Part shown: positions 62,305 to 64,000 of the stretch, piece by piece
How positions within the stretch are numbered: position 1 is the first letter of the stretch
Layout of the letters: every line of letters starts with the position of its first letter
Origin: Gordionus sp. m RMFG-2023
Lineage: Eukaryota; Nematomorpha; Gordioida; Chordodea; Parachordodidae
NCBI RefSeq assembly: GCF_954871325.1
Contig: NC_088778.1
Location: 10,797,882 to 10,861,881 of the forward strand
Direction: 5' to 3'
Length of the DNA stretch: 64,000 nt
Notes under the pieces: model-generated
What the model was told of the DNA's origin: nothing
The model's database searches: none
Seen by the model: only the letters and a program-made list of their open reading frames with translations
Program-made: the position numbers and the translations under genes

Positions 62305-63573
62305 GGGCCATTCCATGTCAAATCGATCACGATTCGGCCGACCTCTTTTAAAATTGTTAAAAATTTCTGAAATTAAATAGATAGATAGGTAAAAAATGAG
62401 AAAGCCGTTTATTTTAGCTCGTTAGCACACCTGGTTCTCGAGATATAGGGTCTCATAGGTACAAAAAGAGCAACTTTGGAATCTGTAAAATTTTTAAATT
62501 ATATCTCAAAAACTATTTATAGTAAAAAAAATAAATAATATATCATATAATAGGTATAAAAAATTCCTAAAGGTCTATTTAAAAAAAATAAAATAATGGG
62601 GTCAATTTGAGTCTTTAACTTCCGGTTAACTTATATTGATTTACCTGTATTTTTAAGCAAAAGGGAAAGTTTGTCTTGGAAATTTTTTTTTGCTTATTTA
62701 GACACCTTTTATAAATTTGGCGATGCTATCGACTCTTCCAAAATATACATTTTACCAAAAATTGAAAATTATATAGATGGAGCTTTATGAAATTCCTGAT
62801 TATGTAAAAATTTTGCTATCTTACCAATAACAGGATATTTTCATTTTTTATACTAAGCGAATTACTATTAAATATACTAAATAAACTGAGGGGCAGTGTA
62901 GGCAAATGCCCATTAGACACTTAATATAATGTAACAAATTTTCTAATAAATATCCTTTTTATAATTTTTTATTATTAGTTTTTATTAATAATATAAATAT
63001 AGATAGATAATCATATTCATTGAATAATTTAAAATATATTTGAAACAAAATTTAGTTTTAGTTAGTCCAATTTAATATTTGAATGAATATCTTTAATTTA
63101 AGATATAGCTCTCGTAAAATAATTAAAATTAATCTTTTTGGGACTTAAATATTTTAACCATTTTTTATTATAAAAACAAAATCCCTTTTCCCAGGCATCG
63201 ATCTACTATATTCATCATTGTTAATAAAAAGTTTTGACAATAGCAAAGGTGACGGCATCTATTGTTTTACCTGGTTTAGGATTCGGTGTAGAAAAAACCC
63301 CTTTTCTTTTATTTGATTTTAACGTTATATGATATATTTTTTTACTTTAAATAGTTATTGAGATATAAGCATTTTAAAAATTTTATAAATTCCAAAGTGG
63401 CTCTTTTTTGCACCTACGAGCTCCTATATTTCGGGAACCCGGTGTGCTAGTGAGCTAAAATAAACGGCTTTCTCATTTTTTACCTATCTAAATAATTCCA
63501 GAAATTTTTAACAATTTTAAAAGGGGTCGGCCGAAAATGTGCCTTTTTTGATCGATTTGACATGGAATGGCCC
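62305..63573. mobile_element. Long-TIR element with GGGCCATTCCATG ends
   Basis: Both ends start GGGCCATTCCATGTCAAATC. The inverted match continues with gaps for some 200 bp, through CGGCCGACC, GAGAAAGCCGTTTATTTTAG and the GTGC...CAAAGTTGC region. The 1269-bp element has no coding sequence. Its flanks (TTATA and TCTAG) show no clear duplication, so the superfamily is open. Confidence 0.85.
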
Positions 63574-64000
63574 TCTAGAGATCTATGATAACTTTTTATA
63601 CAGACTTGATAAATAAAGTGCCTCTTACCTACTACTATAGGTGCGTAGAGAGAGTGATACTCACAAGTGTATGGTTAAATATGACATTTATTATTTTTAA
63701 ACTTCGCAATGTTAAATTTTAAAAGCTATAAAATTTATAATTTTGAAGATTACAACAGATTTAATAAGATGGAAGTCTAATCAATGCACTGTTCTCCTTC
63801 ATCTAATAGTATTTAAAAATTTATATGCCTCCAGATATGGCTGTATGGGGGGAGGGGTTGTATTTTTTAAAATATCTTTGAAAAATTTAACTAATATTAT
63901 ATTTATAGGTAAAAATAAAACTTTTTACTATAATAATAAGAAAAAATTATCAAAATGTTTTTTTTTGCGCCGGAAAGGGTTAATCCTATAAGTAACTAGG
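63574..64000. other. Right end of the window
   Basis: AT-rich sequence with a GGGGGGAGGGG run at about 63847. No gene is supported. Confidence 0.5.

Overview
The window is strongly AT-rich nuclear DNA of an animal, probably an invertebrate. The anchor is a complete alpha-tubulin gene whose first intron directly follows the ATG, a position shared by many animal alpha-tubulin genes. Its four introns are only 41-51 nt. Short GT-AG introns, hAT, Helitron, pogo and LTR elements and very AT-rich spacers fit an arthropod-like genome, but the sequence alone does not fix the species.

Host genes (plus strand): a FAM8A1-like RDD-domain membrane protein in four exons (6242-9194, N-terminal exons not found) and alpha-tubulin (19030-20559). 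Minus-strand coding traces of unknown identity lie at 56.7-58.0 kb; one of them is interrupted by a 17-kb mobile-element complex.

Layout: 0.3-4.1 kb, a dead hAT element with a perfect 8-bp target duplication. 4.8-6.0 kb, two nested MITEs of one family with 7-bp duplications. 6.2-9.2 kb, the FAM8A1-like gene. 10.9-13.4 kb, a Helitron with unrecognised coding remnants. 15.5-18.3 kb, copy A of element X. 19.0-20.6 kb, tubulin. 22-29 kb, a composite of hAT pieces and a 2.3-kb palindrome. 29-34 kb, hAT fragments and short TIR elements. 37.8-39.3 kb, a degenerate satellite. 39.55-56.74 kb, copy B of element X, expanded by nested insertions. 58-64 kb, a hAT relic, a 14-bp minisatellite and several MITEs.

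The most striking structure is copy B of element X. Inside it sit an LTR retrotransposon fossil (39891-48204), a hAT in one of its LTRs (39939-46599), a TIR element G in that hAT (40302-46092) and a MITE in G (44204-44439). Copy B also holds a second Helitron (48771-49918) and a second hAT (50058-55848), which itself contains an LTR fossil. Nearly every step is supported by a target-site duplication, and copy A keeps the uninterrupted sites of three of the insertions. Element G carries a multi-exon, intron-containing minus-strand gene that looks like captured host DNA. The second hAT also carries a host-like coding stretch. These two are the best candidates for something undescribed.
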